A stretch of DNA of 64,000 bases from Edaphovirga cremea (lineage in GTDB: Bacteria; Pseudomonadota; Gammaproteobacteria; Enterobacterales; Enterobacteriaceae), in contig NZ_QOVA01000007.1 of the NCBI RefSeq assembly GCF_003332275.1, positions 182,637-246,636 of the forward strand. Direction: 5' to 3'. Below the pieces are notes generated by a model. The model did not search any database and was not told the origin of the DNA. It saw nothing but the letters and a program-made list of their open reading frames with translations. Shown one piece after another: positions 20,527 to 29,964 of this stretch. The translations under genes were made by a program, and so were the position numbers. Numbering within the stretch: position 1 is the stretch's first letter; every line of letters starts with the position of its first letter.

Positions 20527-23270
20527 TGTGAACCTCCGGCGCAGGTCACGGCCTTGGCGGGCCATAGCGGCTGGCCTTTGGCGTCGACCACCACCCGTTG
20601 ATTACAGCGCAGCAGAATTTGTGCCTGCACGCCGCCATCCGTATCTATTAATTGCAACTGGCCTTTATTCACCACCCAGGCGCGGCGATCGCTGAAATCG
20701 CTGGCCCATTCAAAGCGCGGTGAAATCACGTAGCGACCGGTTTGATCGATATACCCTGTTGCCGGGCCATAGGTCGCGCTTTTCACTGCGCGGGCGCGGC
20801 TGTCTTTCATCGGACCGAGTTGATCGAAATAGGCACCAATCACCTTTTTGCCGCTGGCATCAATAAAGCCATAGCGCTGATTTTCGCCGCGGAACGGCAC
20901 CAACCCTTCGCTGGCGGATGAAGTCACAATACTGTTGAGCCCCGCAAACCGGCGAATCTCCTCACCGGAAAGATCGCGCAAAACGCTTTCACCGGTTTGA
21001 TTGTCGTTATCGGCCAGACGATCCAGACCGTTCATCGGTAGCGCCGCCATAAAGTCAGGCAACGGCGGTTGCCCGGTGCGATCGATCAAGGTTTGGCTCT
21101 TGTCATTCACCGCGCTGGCCCACGGGCCGCTGCCGACAAAATTGAGGGCTTCGGTGTAAATCGGCGCGACTTGCCACTCGCCCTGACTGTTCAGCGCACC
21201 GTAACGTTGTCCGAAATTGAGCATGACCCAATCGCCGGTGATGGCGACTTTGTCCATGGCGATCGGTTTTTCCATTACGTGGCGACCTGCGGAATCGATC
21301 AGCGCCACACCGCCTTCAACCGGCTGTACCAGCCAATGATCCGCACCGACGGAGCGCGGTTTATCCAGCAAACCCTCAACCACCGACTGGCCCGTTGCAG
21401 CACTCAGCAAACTGTAGACCGTGCGGACCGGTGAGTTTGCTGCGCCCTCGGTCATTGCGAGAAACATGCCATTGCCCATATATTGCAGCGGTTGCAGACG
21501 GCTCTCGTCAGGCCGCACGGCCCAACCGCCATTACGATTGATCACGCCCCATTGATCCTGCATCTTGGCGAGCGCAAAACCGTCCTGGAACGGTTCAATC
21601 TGATCAAACGTCGGTGCTGCAATTTCGCGTTTGGCCTGAATATCCCACAGACCCCAGCGCTTGCCGTTCTCACCGTCCTCGGCGGTCAGCAGCAGCCCGT
21701 CAGAAATACTCTGACTCAGTTGCAGCGTCCGCGTCGGAACCTCCATCACCACGCCTTTGCGATCGATGATGCGGCGGTTCTCACCTTGCTCATCAGTTTG
21801 CGTTGCCCAGCCGTAGTCGCCGTCAAACGGGGTAATGCTTTGAAATTGCGGCTGAATAACCCACTGTCCGTTGGCATCAACGGCACCGACCTGACTGTTT
21901 TCGGTACGAACCAGTAGCGGGGCAGAGGCAGTTTTACTGTCGATACTGGCCCATTGTGGATCGGAGAATATTTCGCCGTGCGAAGTGAGAATCGCCGGGG
22001 GTTTGGTCGCATCTTGCGGCGTTAACACGGCCAGCGGAAGTCTCTGCGCCGCATCGTCACTCGCGGTCGCCAGATGCCCATTCAGCGGAGCGACCTGATA
22101 GCTTTTCAGGGCGGCCAGCGTCGCGTCTGTCAACAGGCCGACGCCGTTCATATCGTAGATTTGCAGCAGATCGGCGGTGTTGGCGTTATTGGCTTTCGCG
22201 CCCTGACTGATCCACAGCGTGTCGGCCAACAGGGTAATCTGCGGTTTTTCCGCTTTGACGGTGTTCACCAGATTATCAGGCCCGATCATCACCACCGTAT
22301 CGGCGTTATTGGCGATCAGCCATGTGCCCCACTGGCGGAAGTTGTCCAGACCATCAGGTAGATCACTCTGTTTTTCCAGCGCAGCATTCAGCAGTTGCCG
22401 TTTACCCTCTTTGGTCGTCACCAGCCAATTGCCGCCGCTCAGCGGGGTTAGCGCTTTGAACTCCTGCTTATTCAGCGTCGCACCCTGACGATCGACGAAC
22501 ACCCAACCGGACTTACCCTGTACCGCAACCGCGTTACCGTTCAATTGCGGCAGCGTGCGGGTTTTCAGTTTCATCGGATCGACGGCCCACTCGCCGTTCT
22601 CATCCAGATATCCCCAATACCCTTTATCACGGGCATCACGCTTCTGCGCGGGAACCAAACCATCCTGGGGTTCACTTAATGCCATGATATCTTCGGGTAG
22701 CGCCAGCGAACGGGCGAGCGCGGCATTCCACAGCGATGGCGCGATTTGCACCTGAACGCTGGCGAGCGCCTGACCATTGACAAACCCGTCGCTCCCCAGA
22801 CTGGCGGAGAACGGGAACGTCTTGACGATTTCGCCCTGCTTGTTAATCAGCGCCAGCCGGTTATCTGTCTCGACCAGCGCGGTGCCGTCAGCATTGAATG
22901 GGGTTGCGCGGGTAAAACGCGGCGCGATCAGCCAGTCGCCTTTCTGATCGATATAGCCAAACTGGCCGTCCTGCGCGGCGGCGGCCATGCCATTCACGAA
23001 ACCGGACGCCGCGGTGAACGCAGGTGCAATCGCCATGCGACCGGAGGTATCCATGTACCCCCACAGCCCTTGCCCATCTTTTGCCGCGCCGAGCTGAACC
23101 GGTGCCAAGCCCTGCTGAAAGGCATATTGGCACTGTTTGCCCGCTTGAGGTGAATTGCACGATCGTGGCCACTGTTCTTCTGCACTGGCCGGGATGATGA
23201 ATACGGCGTTCAACGCCAGCGCCAATGCACTGACATTCATCGCATACGTTAGTTTTTCGGAGTAAGTCAT
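20523..23270 (-). CDS. Secreted giant WG-repeat protein, copy A
   Basis: A 915-residue paralogue of the following gene. I start at ATG 23270 (MTYSEKLTYAMNVSALALAL), which has agggaa upstream and gives a normal signal peptide ending at PASA; the frame continues 28 codons further up without support. WG repeats: GLWGYMDTSGRMAIAPAF (about 75), GQFGYIDQKGDWLIAPRF, KGYWGYLDENGEWAVDP, SQVGAVDANGQWVIQPQF, DQWGVINRNGGWAVRP, QRYGFIDASGKKVIGAYF and TGYIDQTGRYVISPRF. It ends with CNQR and VTCAGG, so a disulfide is possible. The pair forms a two-gene operon, probably periplasmic or surface-located. Confidence 0.8.
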   Translation of the reverse strand: MTYSEKLTYAMNVSALALALNAVFIIPASAEEQWPRSCNSPQAGKQCQYAFQQGLAPVQLGAAKDGQGLWGYMDTSGRMAIAPAFTAASGFVNGMAAAAQDGQFGYIDQKGDWLIAPRFTRATPFNADGTALVETDNRLALINKQGEIVKTFPFSASLGSDGFVNGQALASVQVQIAPSLWNAALARSLALPEDIMALSEPQDGLVPAQKRDARDKGYWGYLDENGEWAVDPMKLKTRTLPQLNGNAVAVQGKSGWVFVDRQGATLNKQEFKALTPLSGGNWLVTTKEGKRQLLNAALEKQSDLPDGLDNFRQWGTWLIANNADTVVMIGPDNLVNTVKAEKPQITLLADTLWISQGAKANNANTADLLQIYDMNGVGLLTDATLAALKSYQVAPLNGHLATASDDAAQRLPLAVLTPQDATKPPAILTSHGEIFSDPQWASIDSKTASAPLLVRTENSQVGAVDANGQWVIQPQFQSITPFDGDYGWATQTDEQGENRRIIDRKGVVMEVPTRTLQLSQSISDGLLLTAEDGENGKRWGLWDIQAKREIAAPTFDQIEPFQDGFALAKMQDQWGVINRNGGWAVRPDESRLQPLQYMGNGMFLAMTEGAANSPVRTVYSLLSAATGQSVVEGLLDKPRSVGADHWLVQPVEGGVALIDSAGRHVMEKPIAMDKVAITGDWVMLNFGQRYGALNSQGEWQVAPIYTEALNFVGSGPWASAVNDKSQTLIDRTGQPPLPDFMAALPMNGLDRLADNDNQTGESVLRDLSGEEIRRFAGLNSIVTSSASEGLVPFRGENQRYGFIDASGKKVIGAYFDQLGPMKDSRARAVKSATYGPATGYIDQTGRYVISPRFEWASDFSDRRAWVVNKGQLQLIDTDGGVQAQILLRCNQRVVVDAKGQPLWPAKAVTCAGGSQ

Positions 23271-23744
23271 CCGATTCCCTTTGTGCCAAAATAATGTGAA
23301 AGTGTAGCGCATGCCACGGCTCACGGGCGCTGAACCATCGTCCCTCATCAGCACAGCGGCGCACCTGGCCGCGTGTGAACTGCACCATACAAATAATCGG
23401 TTGCCTGCTTGGGCTTAATCCGCCTTTTATAACATATGTTTAAGCAACACTAACATCCCTGAATAACTCGGGTTGCAGGTCGGCGGCAAGCAAATGAATC
23501 CCGATGAGCTGACTGCACCCATCGGGATCACATTCTATCTATCTGACCGCAACAAATCTGTTCTGTTTTAATATTTCGTTTCAATTGATGGCACTATCTT
23601 CTGTTCTCCTGCTTCTTTACTGTGAATGGCGGGTACAGTACGGCGCGTCGCAAGCGATCCGCGAGAAAACTGGATTACGCATCGCAAAGCCTGTGATAGC
23701 TTAAGACCCTTCATTTTGCAGGCATTAATTTCAGGACGACCCAC
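23271..23744. other. Divergent intergenic region
   Basis: It separates the WG-repeat operon (minus) from the exporter gene (plus) and must hold both promoters. The stretch about 23400-23590 is AT-richer. No coding or RNA gene is supported; the minus-strand 61-codon frame at 23568-23753 lacks family features. Confidence 0.5.
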
Positions 23745-24632
23745 TTGAAGCACGCTGTCAATACCGCCACCCTCACCGGACTTGTCGCCATTCTCCTCTG
23801 GAGCACCTCAGTCGGCATGATCCGCAGCGTCACCGAGTTGCTCGGCACAACGGCGGGAGCCGCCCTGATCTATTCGGTCAGCGCGATCTGTGTTGCGCTG
23901 GTGAAAGGCTTTCCGCGCATCGGCAAGTTCAACCGCATCTACCTGTTAATCGGTGGGGCGCTGTTTGTCAGCTATGAAATCTGTCTCGCGTTGGCGCTTG
24001 GCATCGCGCACTCGCGCCCGCAAGCGCTGGAAATTGGCATGATCAACTACCTCTGGCCGTGCCTGACCATCCTGTTTTCCCTGTTCATGAACCAGCAGAA
24101 AAGCACCTGGTGGATCTGGCCGGGGTTCGCGCTGTCATTTACCGGGATTGTGTGGGTCATGAAAGGTGATGGACACTGGTCCCCCGCGCTGATGTGGCAA
24201 AATATCTGCGAAAACCCAGTGGCGTATGGATTGGCATTCCTGGCCGCGATACTTTGGGCGCTGTACTGCAATCTCGCGCGGCGCTATGGCGGCGGCAAGA
24301 GCGCCGTCTCGCTGTTTTTGCTGGGCACTGCCGTCCTGCTGTGGATTAAATACGCTCTCGGTTCGCATGAGCCGATAAATTTTACCCTCCCCGCCGTCGG
24401 TCAACTGCTGTTCATTGGCGCAGCCACCGCCACCGCCTATTCCTGCTGGGACAGCGCCATCCAGAAAGGCAATATGACGCTGCTGGCGACCGTCTCCTAT
24501 TTCACCCCGATATTCTCCACGCTGCTGGCGAGTCTCTGGCTACAGATCACGCCCGGATTTGCGTTCTGGCAAGGCGTTGCAATGGTGACTCTCGGCTCGC
24601 TGGTCTGCTGGCGCGCTACGCGGGAACGCTAA
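23745..24632 (+). CDS. yddG: Aromatic amino-acid exporter, YddG-like (DMT superfamily)
   Basis: Inner-membrane exporter with ten predicted helices in two EamA halves; E. coli YddG exports aromatic amino acids and also paraquat-like compounds in related species. The 295 residues align throughout with YddG: LVAILLWSTSVGMIRSVTE, LFVSYEICLALALG, MINYLWPCLTILF and the end FWQGVAMVTLGSLVCWRATR. The start is a TTG at 23745, placed eight bases after agga; no ATG gives a better fit. Substrate is inferred from family. Confidence 0.85.
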   Translation: MKHAVNTATLTGLVAILLWSTSVGMIRSVTELLGTTAGAALIYSVSAICVALVKGFPRIGKFNRIYLLIGGALFVSYEICLALALGIAHSRPQALEIGMINYLWPCLTILFSLFMNQQKSTWWIWPGFALSFTGIVWVMKGDGHWSPALMWQNICENPVAYGLAFLAAILWALYCNLARRYGGGKSAVSLFLLGTAVLLWIKYALGSHEPINFTLPAVGQLLFIGAATATAYSCWDSAIQKGNMTLLATVSYFTPIFSTLLASLWLQITPGFAFWQGVAMVTLGSLVCWRATRER

Positions 24633-24950
24633 TCAACGTCAACTCGTCGGTGTTTGGCATTTTCCTTCATCTATCTGTTCACCTGGCCTGCGCACGGTGG
24701 TATTGGCGGGCTGGACTTATGCCTTTATATCCAGTCGGAATAAAAAATTTATTAATAATTCTTAACATCCGGACGCATTTATAAAAATTTCTATAGATTC
24801 TTACAAGAATTGATTAAGGTCATTATTTATCCACTCTTCCTCTGGTTTTATAGAGACAGACGATTTGTGAAACAGGTCACGGTAGAACTCGATTTATGTA
24901 CCTAAAACCTGAACGCAATCGATTACTTAACTCTCAGAGGAAACAATATC
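24633..24950. other. AT-rich spacer before the DUF1883-like gene
   Basis: From about 24725 the DNA is strongly AT-rich (runs such as aaaaatttattaataattc), unlike the GC-rich genes on the left. It probably contains the promoter of the next gene. No coding sequence is supported. Confidence 0.5.
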
Positions 24951-25208
24951 ATGCCTATAGTCCGCGCCCGTCTTAGCCTGTTCGGAGGAGACACTGTTGT
25001 TGTGCGGTGCTCCGACAGTTGTCACATCCATCTGATGTGTGAAGGGGAATCTTCACCTAAACAGGCATCACGGGGTTTTGGCGATATTCTTGGCGTTAAC
25101 GATCGTAAAACGGCTTATCTGGGTGTGCCGTACAGCGGATTTTGGAACGTGGTCATTGATACAAACTGCGATTCACTGGAGCATTCAATCAGCTATTTAC
25201 CGGCCTGA
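24951..25208 (+). CDS. Small DUF1883-like protein
   Basis: An 85-residue cytosolic protein with a beta-rich pattern: LSLFGGDTVVVRCSDSCHIH, then DRKTAYLGVPYSGFWNVVID. The V(P)xxGxWxVxID ending is what I remember from DUF1883 proteins, which are small beta-sandwich proteins, sometimes fused to TIR domains; the assignment is tentative. The ribosome site agagga is good. A terminator follows 44 bases after the stop, so it is probably a single-gene unit. Confidence 0.6.
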   Translation: MPIVRARLSLFGGDTVVVRCSDSCHIHLMCEGESSPKQASRGFGDILGVNDRKTAYLGVPYSGFWNVVIDTNCDSLEHSISYLPA

Positions 25209-25251
25209 TTTTGATTGTCTTAGAGGCTTCTAATTATGTTGCCTGCCAACC

Positions 25252-25278
25252 AACGCCCAGAAACGGGCGTTTTGTTTT
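25252..25278 (+). terminator. Rho-independent terminator after the DUF1883-like gene
   Basis: aacgccc (25252-25258) pairs with gggcgtt (25265-25271), followed by ttttgtttt. Confidence 0.75.
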
Positions 25279-25599
25279 CCCCCACGCCTGCGAAATACCC
25301 GTTGATATTCAGAACACGCTACGGATAAAATTTTGTTATTATCAAGGAAGCGTATATTGATTATATCTCCACCTCTCGCCACTGTAGAATAATTAATACG
25401 TCAGAATCGTTTTCTTGCAATAAAAAAGCCATTGCCAGGCCATCGGATTATTATTAGACATGGCTCATTGTGAAAATTATTCATTATGTATGCGGCACGT
25501 AATTCATTGTTCAACGCGTTTGAGTCGGTGCTGAAAATAAAAGCGTTAACCAAAAATCAATCAACTTATTGAATTATAAAATAAAAAGGCAATAGTCCG
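25279..25599. other. AT-rich spacer without a recognised feature
   Basis: No gene is supported. The stretch is AT-rich and ends in the weak ribosome site of the next gene (aaaaaggcaat). Confidence 0.5.
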
Positions 25600-26133
25600 A
25601 TGATCATAACTTACTTCGTTCATTCCACTACCACGGATAATGAGTCTGGCGTTGTAACGGGCTGGGAAGACAGTCCTCTCTCCGAAAAAGGCAATAAACA
25701 GGCTGCTGAACTGCATAGTCTTACCGCAGATCATCCTTTTGATGTCGTTATTAGCTCAGACTCAGGTCGGGCAATAGAAACCGCAACAATCGCGTTTAAG
25801 CCATTATTCCTTATGACCGACTGGCGGTTGCGCGAGATAAATTATGGTAAATATAGCAAGCAACCTTCACATACGGTAAAAAGCGATTTAACAAAATATA
25901 TCAACTCGCCCTTCCCAGAAGGAGAGTCATACGACGATGTATTAACTCGGATGGTGAGTTTAATCAGCGATATAAAAAAATATCACCAAGGAAAATCTGT
26001 TGCACTGGTTGCCCATCAGGCACCACAACTTGCATTGAATGTCCTTATACATGGCAAAACCTGGGAGCAGGCATTTCAGGAGGACTGGCGTAAAACGCAT
26101 GCCTGGCAACCTGGTTGGACTTATGAAATATAA
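25600..26133 (+). CDS. Histidine-phosphatase-family protein with an altered RHG motif
   Basis: A 177-residue protein of the phosphoglycerate mutase-like (histidine phosphatase) fold. The N-terminal catalytic motif reads FVHSTTTDNE where most members read (L/V)RHGxTxxN: the histidine is kept, but the arginine before it is valine and the glycine after it serine. Other landmarks remain: TGWEDSPLSEKGNKQAAEL, ISSDSGRAIETA, the acid in LREINYG, and the second histidine in ALVAHQAPQ. I remember a subgroup with FVHxTTTDNE, so this may be a true subfamily rather than decay. Substrate unknown; a phosphate ester is likely. Base composition is lower in GC than its surroundings. Confidence 0.78.
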   Translation: MIITYFVHSTTTDNESGVVTGWEDSPLSEKGNKQAAELHSLTADHPFDVVISSDSGRAIETATIAFKPLFLMTDWRLREINYGKYSKQPSHTVKSDLTKYINSPFPEGESYDDVLTRMVSLISDIKKYHQGKSVALVAHQAPQLALNVLIHGKTWEQAFQEDWRKTHAWQPGWTYEI

Positions 26134-26246
26134 GCTTTTTATTTACTGGGAACAGATCACCCGCTTTTAACACCACACGAATCGCTCAAAAAAAACACCA
26201 GATGATGAACTATAATTAGCAAGATAAATCCTAAGGAGGGTTTGTT

Positions 26247-26315
26247 ATGGAACAGATACTCTTTCTGGTATTTGCAGTCTTGCTGATCGTCATATCGTTA
26301 AAAGTTCGTGTGTGA
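26247..26315 (+). CDS. 22-residue predicted membrane protein
   Basis: A very short frame, MEQILFLVFAVLLIVISLKV then RV, preceded by a near-perfect ribosome site (aaggaggg, seven bases before ATG 26247). It is one hydrophobic helix with a basic C-terminal end, the usual design of small regulatory membrane proteins. A hairpin follows at once. I recognise no named homologue. Confidence 0.6.
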   Translation: MEQILFLVFAVLLIVISLKVRV

Positions 26316-26329
26316 TCGCAGTCTGAACA

Positions 26330-26374
26330 AACGGGTCAGCGCGGGGAACTCCTACGCTGGCCCGTTGACGTTTA
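26330..26374 (+). terminator. Terminator-like hairpin after the small membrane protein
   Basis: aacgggtcagcg (26330-26341) pairs with cgctggcccgtt (26355-26366) with one G-T pair; gacgtttatttt follows. The T tract is interrupted, so the strength is uncertain. Confidence 0.55.
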
Positions 26375-26451
26375 TTTTCCCTGATGGCAAACCGCAATAG
26401 GCTATTTCCAATAGGTGACCGACCGCGGCCAACGGCTGAACCGACTGCGCA

Positions 26452-27354
26452 TTATCGTTGCCGCGAAAACACTCTTCCCTTGAAAACCCCTGGCCGATAA
26501 AACATCACCAGATTACCCAGCAGAATCAGCACCAACCCAAAAATGGCGTTGCTGTGCCAGATGTAGTTTTCATAAACCGTTGATATTGTTAATGCCACCA
26601 GCGGGAAAAGCAGCGTGCTGTAGGCGGCCTGATTCGCGCCGATGCGCCCTACCAGACTGAAATAAGCGGCAAAAGCAATGACCGAGCCAAAAATAGCCAG
26701 ATAGAACAGCGAGCCCAAATAGCGGCTGTTCAGTTCAATAGTAAAAGATTCACCCTGCACCAGGGTCAATATTCCCATGATCGCCGCACCATATGACATG
26801 GCGTAAGCGTTGGTGGAAAAAATATCCAGACCACGACGCTGATGGCGGCTGCTGATCATATTTCCTAATGAAAATCCGTAGGTACCCAACAGGCTCAGAC
26901 CAACGCCCTGCAACAATTCCGGGGCGATTTCTGCCGCCATCAGGTCATGCCAGAACAGCGCGACAATTCCTGATAACCCCAGAATACTGGCAGGAATAAA
27001 GTTCGGGTGCAGTTTTTGGCGGAAGAAGATCAGCCCATTAATGGCGTTGAATAATACGGCCATTGAGAAAATAACCGATTCAATGCCGCTGCTGACATAC
27101 GCGGCAGCGTGGTAGAAACAGTAGAAATTAAACGCAAATACGCAGAAGCCCTGTGCCAGACAAAAAAGATGATCGCGAAACGAGATCCGGCTCAGGCGTC
27201 GACTGACAATCAGGGCGATCATCATGACGCTGGCGGCAAGGGCAAAGCGGTAAAATATTGACGCCGTGACGGCCACGGTGCCTTGTTGCATCACAATGGC
27301 TATCCAGGTCGTACCCCAAATCAAAACGACCAGCAGATACAGCAGCGCATTCAT
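26452..27354 (-). CDS. EamA-family (DMT) transporter
   Basis: A 300-residue inner-membrane protein with ten predicted helices in two EamA repeats (LLVVLIWGTTWIAIVMQQG at the start, and QAAYSTLLFPLVALTISTVY in the second half). These carriers mostly export amino acids or metabolites; the substrate here cannot be read from sequence. It is divergent from an AraC-type regulator with a 181-base shared promoter region, so it is the likely target of that regulator. Confidence 0.88.
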   Translation of the reverse strand: MNALLYLLVVLIWGTTWIAIVMQQGTVAVTASIFYRFALAASVMMIALIVSRRLSRISFRDHLFCLAQGFCVFAFNFYCFYHAAAYVSSGIESVIFSMAVLFNAINGLIFFRQKLHPNFIPASILGLSGIVALFWHDLMAAEIAPELLQGVGLSLLGTYGFSLGNMISSRHQRRGLDIFSTNAYAMSYGAAIMGILTLVQGESFTIELNSRYLGSLFYLAIFGSVIAFAAYFSLVGRIGANQAAYSTLLFPLVALTISTVYENYIWHSNAIFGLVLILLGNLVMFYRPGVFKGRVFSRQR

Positions 27355-27535
27355 AACTCTCTCCCACAGAAAACAGGTCTTCAGTGTGAAACAAAGACGC
27401 GATCGTTTTCTGTCAGGACGTTGCGGTCAGTTACATAATCTTGCGCTTTTTTCACAGCGACCGCAGGTTACTTGTGGATTAGGGGTGCGTCGCGTCTTAA
27501 ACTATTCATCCGGATTTAGGAAAGAAGCACGAACC

Positions 27536-28414
27536 ATGCATCAGGAATATCAGGCGTTCGAAACACTCAAGCGGCATCAGGCGACACTGCACAACACGGT
27601 GGAACTTGCGTCGGGTGTTCGGCTGGCCGCCTGGTCAAACAAGCATGATTGCATCACCCAGGAAAATCCATCGCACCATACCTTGAGTCTCTACACCGCC
27701 GATGGCTACGAGTCATATCATAAAACCCGCAGCGGTTGGCAAAACGGTGGCGGCCCGGATCGCTTCTGTATCATGCCCAAAGAGAGCGTGTCGAGCTGGG
27801 ATATCCGCGACGATCTGTCGTTCGTGCATCTCTACTGCACCGATGCCCACTTGCGCCAGTTGGTCGAACAGACCTGGGATCGCAGCCCGGCGGCGATCAA
27901 CGTCGAAGAATGCATTTTTGATGAAAATCCGCAAATTACCCTGCTCTATCGGCAATTTTTATTGCGTTGTCAGTGGCAGGAACCGAGCGATCAATTAATC
28001 CTCAGCAGCGCCGCAAACATGTTGATGACGCATATGCTGACGCGCTACACGCAATTGCAGTGGGCGTTGCCGCAGATTCGGGGAGGGCTGGCACCGGTGG
28101 TGTTGAAACGGGTCGTGGAGTTTATCCAGAACCATCTTGCCCAACCGTTGCAATTAGCCGATCTGGCCAGTTTGGCCGGACTCAGTGAGTTTCATTTTGC
28201 CCGCATGTTCCGCCAGAGTACCGGCATTGCCCCCCATCAATTTGTGATGCAGGCGCGCATTGAACACGCTGAGGCGCTGTTGCGCTCCAGTACGATGCCA
28301 CTGATCGACATCGCGCTGGAGTGCGGTTTCAGTTCAGCCAGCCATTTCAGTCATCGCTTCAAGGCCATGCGCGGCGTTACCCCGTCGATACTGCGACAGG
28401 AGCAGAAAATCTAG
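27536..28414 (+). CDS. AraC-family transcriptional regulator
   Basis: A 292-residue regulator: an N-terminal cupin-like sensing half (about 1-180) and a C-terminal double helix-turn-helix (about 190-290) with QLADLASLAGLSEFHFARMF and PLIDIALECGFSSASHFSHR. I start at ATG 27536 (MHQEYQAFETLKRH); the frame is open much further upstream through the divergent gene, which is antisense and unlikely. Its ligand is unknown. It is divergent from the EamA transporter and convergent with a DJ-1/PfpI gene. Confidence 0.88.
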   Translation: MHQEYQAFETLKRHQATLHNTVELASGVRLAAWSNKHDCITQENPSHHTLSLYTADGYESYHKTRSGWQNGGGPDRFCIMPKESVSSWDIRDDLSFVHLYCTDAHLRQLVEQTWDRSPAAINVEECIFDENPQITLLYRQFLLRCQWQEPSDQLILSSAANMLMTHMLTRYTQLQWALPQIRGGLAPVVLKRVVEFIQNHLAQPLQLADLASLAGLSEFHFARMFRQSTGIAPHQFVMQARIEHAEALLRSSTMPLIDIALECGFSSASHFSHRFKAMRGVTPSILRQEQKI

Positions 28415-28425
28415 CCGGGGGCACT

Positions 28426-29118
28426 TTACCGCGCGCTATTTAACGTCCTGGCGGCGCGCTCAAAAGAAGCATTGCGTTTCGCTCTATCCGACGTATTTCT
28501 GGTCATCACGCTTTCCACAATGGCCGCCGGGGCTGTTTCAGGTCGTCCCGCATTAAACGGCGGTTCAGGGGAGTATTCCAACCCCAGTTGGATTTGCTGG
28601 GCAATATCTTCACCAAATAATTCACTGATGACCACCAGCGCAAAATCCATACCCGCGGTTACACCGCCGCCCGTAATGATATTCCCGTCCCTGACCACGC
28701 GTCCGGAATCGGGAATGGCACCAAACAACGCAAGGGTGTCACGCCATGCCCAGTGGCACGTAGCACGTTTGCCGATAAGCAATCCTGCCGCAGCAAGGAT
28801 CAATGATCCGGTACATACCGACGTAATGTAGCGGGCACCCGAGGCCAGTTGGCGGATTTTAGCCAGATAGACGGGATTTTCCATCGCATCGCCGCACCCT
28901 CCGCCACCAGGAACGCACAATACATCGCATTCATTCAACGTGGAGAGATCCGCCAGCGACGAAAAAGTCAGGCCATCGGCATGAATGGGCTCCGCATTCA
29001 ATGATGCAACGATAACCCTGACATCAGGAAGCTTTGAGAAGAATTGATAGGGACCGGTGAAATCAAGCTGGGTGACGTTTTGGTAAAGCGGGATAACGAT
29101 TGTCAATGGACGGCTCAT
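28426..29118 (-). CDS. DJ-1/PfpI-family protein, isonitrile hydratase-like
   Basis: A 230-residue cytosolic protein of the GATase1-like DJ-1/PfpI superfamily. The nucleophile elbow is VCTGSLILAAAGLL (Cys near residue 100), and LDFTGPYQFF near the start supplies the conserved acid region typical of isonitrile hydratase and of the N-terminal part of GlxA-type regulators. I start at ATG 29118 (MSRPLTIVIPLYQNV) with ggagag upstream; the frame extends 29 codons further with no support. There is no DNA-binding domain, so an enzyme is more likely than a regulator. The reaction is inferred only. Confidence 0.8.
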   Translation of the reverse strand: MSRPLTIVIPLYQNVTQLDFTGPYQFFSKLPDVRVIVASLNAEPIHADGLTFSSLADLSTLNECDVLCVPGGGGCGDAMENPVYLAKIRQLASGARYITSVCTGSLILAAAGLLIGKRATCHWAWRDTLALFGAIPDSGRVVRDGNIITGGGVTAGMDFALVVISELFGEDIAQQIQLGLEYSPEPPFNAGRPETAPAAIVESVMTRNTSDRAKRNASFERAARTLNSAR

Positions 29119-29214
29119 GGTACAGTCTCTCCAGTAGGATTTGATACCGCATGAAACGACAGCGTTGAATGTCGCAGTGGGGCCGATCGGCCAGCACAAA
29201 AGCAATGATGTCCA

Positions 29215-29913
29215 TCACCGACATACCCCGAAGCCGCGCATACCCAAATGGAAATGGTTGGCGTGGGCAGCATTGTAATCCGGGCCGAGCGAGTTACCAA
29301 AAAAATGGCAGCTGTCATTGAATACCGCACGCAGATAATTGCCCGCTGCATCGTCCCGAGGCCATCCGGCCAGCACGGTGACGGTTCGTCCGTTGGCAAA
29401 GCGGAATCCGGTAATGTCCAGCGCGTCTGCCGTGGCATGTTCGCTAAGCCGACCTTCGGGACGATGGTAAACATTTCGGCAGGCGTAACTGCCTAGGTGA
29501 TCAATGCGTGACAACGCGCTACCCAGTCCCTCTTTGGCCTGCGGTGCCGCCGATTGCGCCACAAACATCGCACTGCTCATGGCCAAAGGACAGCTCGCCA
29601 GAAAACTCGAACTCAGCGTGACGCTGCCAAAATTCTGCACCCGCACCGGAGCCAGCAACGGGCATTTCCCCTTCATCTCACCCAACTGCGTAAAGGCAAT
29701 TCGTCCGGCTTCACGCGCACGGTTCAGTGCGGCCAGACAGGCATCCGGATCGCTGCCGAGACGAGCCAGCTTGTAGCGGGTGATCAGCGTTGGCGGATCG
29801 TCAACCGACAGCGGCGCGAAAGGATCGTAACCCGGCGGCAGATAGGGCCGGATCCAGGGCGCCAGCCCGGCCAGTATCAGCACCACGATCAACACCCCGA
29901 TAATCACTCGCAA
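29215..29913 (-). CDS. Extensin-like C-terminal domain protein
   Basis: A 232-residue membrane-anchored or exported protein: N-terminal hydrophobic segment (VIIGVLIVVLILAGLAPWI), then an extensin-like domain. That domain resembles D-Ala-D-Ala peptidases of the zinc type; SEHATADALDITGF and ANHFHLGMRGFGVC carry the His, Asp and His expected for metal binding. Cysteines at 83, 107, 144, 201 and 231 or so suggest disulfides in the periplasm. The start is a TTG eight bases after aaggag. It stands 51 bases downstream of the monooxygenase-like gene. Activity on peptidoglycan is an inference. Confidence 0.8.
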   Translation of the reverse strand: MRVIIGVLIVVLILAGLAPWIRPYLPPGYDPFAPLSVDDPPTLITRYKLARLGSDPDACLAALNRAREAGRIAFTQLGEMKGKCPLLAPVRVQNFGSVTLSSSFLASCPLAMSSAMFVAQSAAPQAKEGLGSALSRIDHLGSYACRNVYHRPEGRLSEHATADALDITGFRFANGRTVTVLAGWPRDDAAGNYLRAVFNDSCHFFGNSLGPDYNAAHANHFHLGMRGFGVCR

Positions 29914-29964
29914 ACGCCTTCGCTCCTTTTCTCTCTGTCGTGCATCTATCCGCCAAGAGTTGGC

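Noticed and set aside
27266..27535. 90-codon upstream extension of the AraC-type regulator
   Set aside because: It runs antisense through the EamA gene and its promoter region; the AraC-family match starts at 27536.
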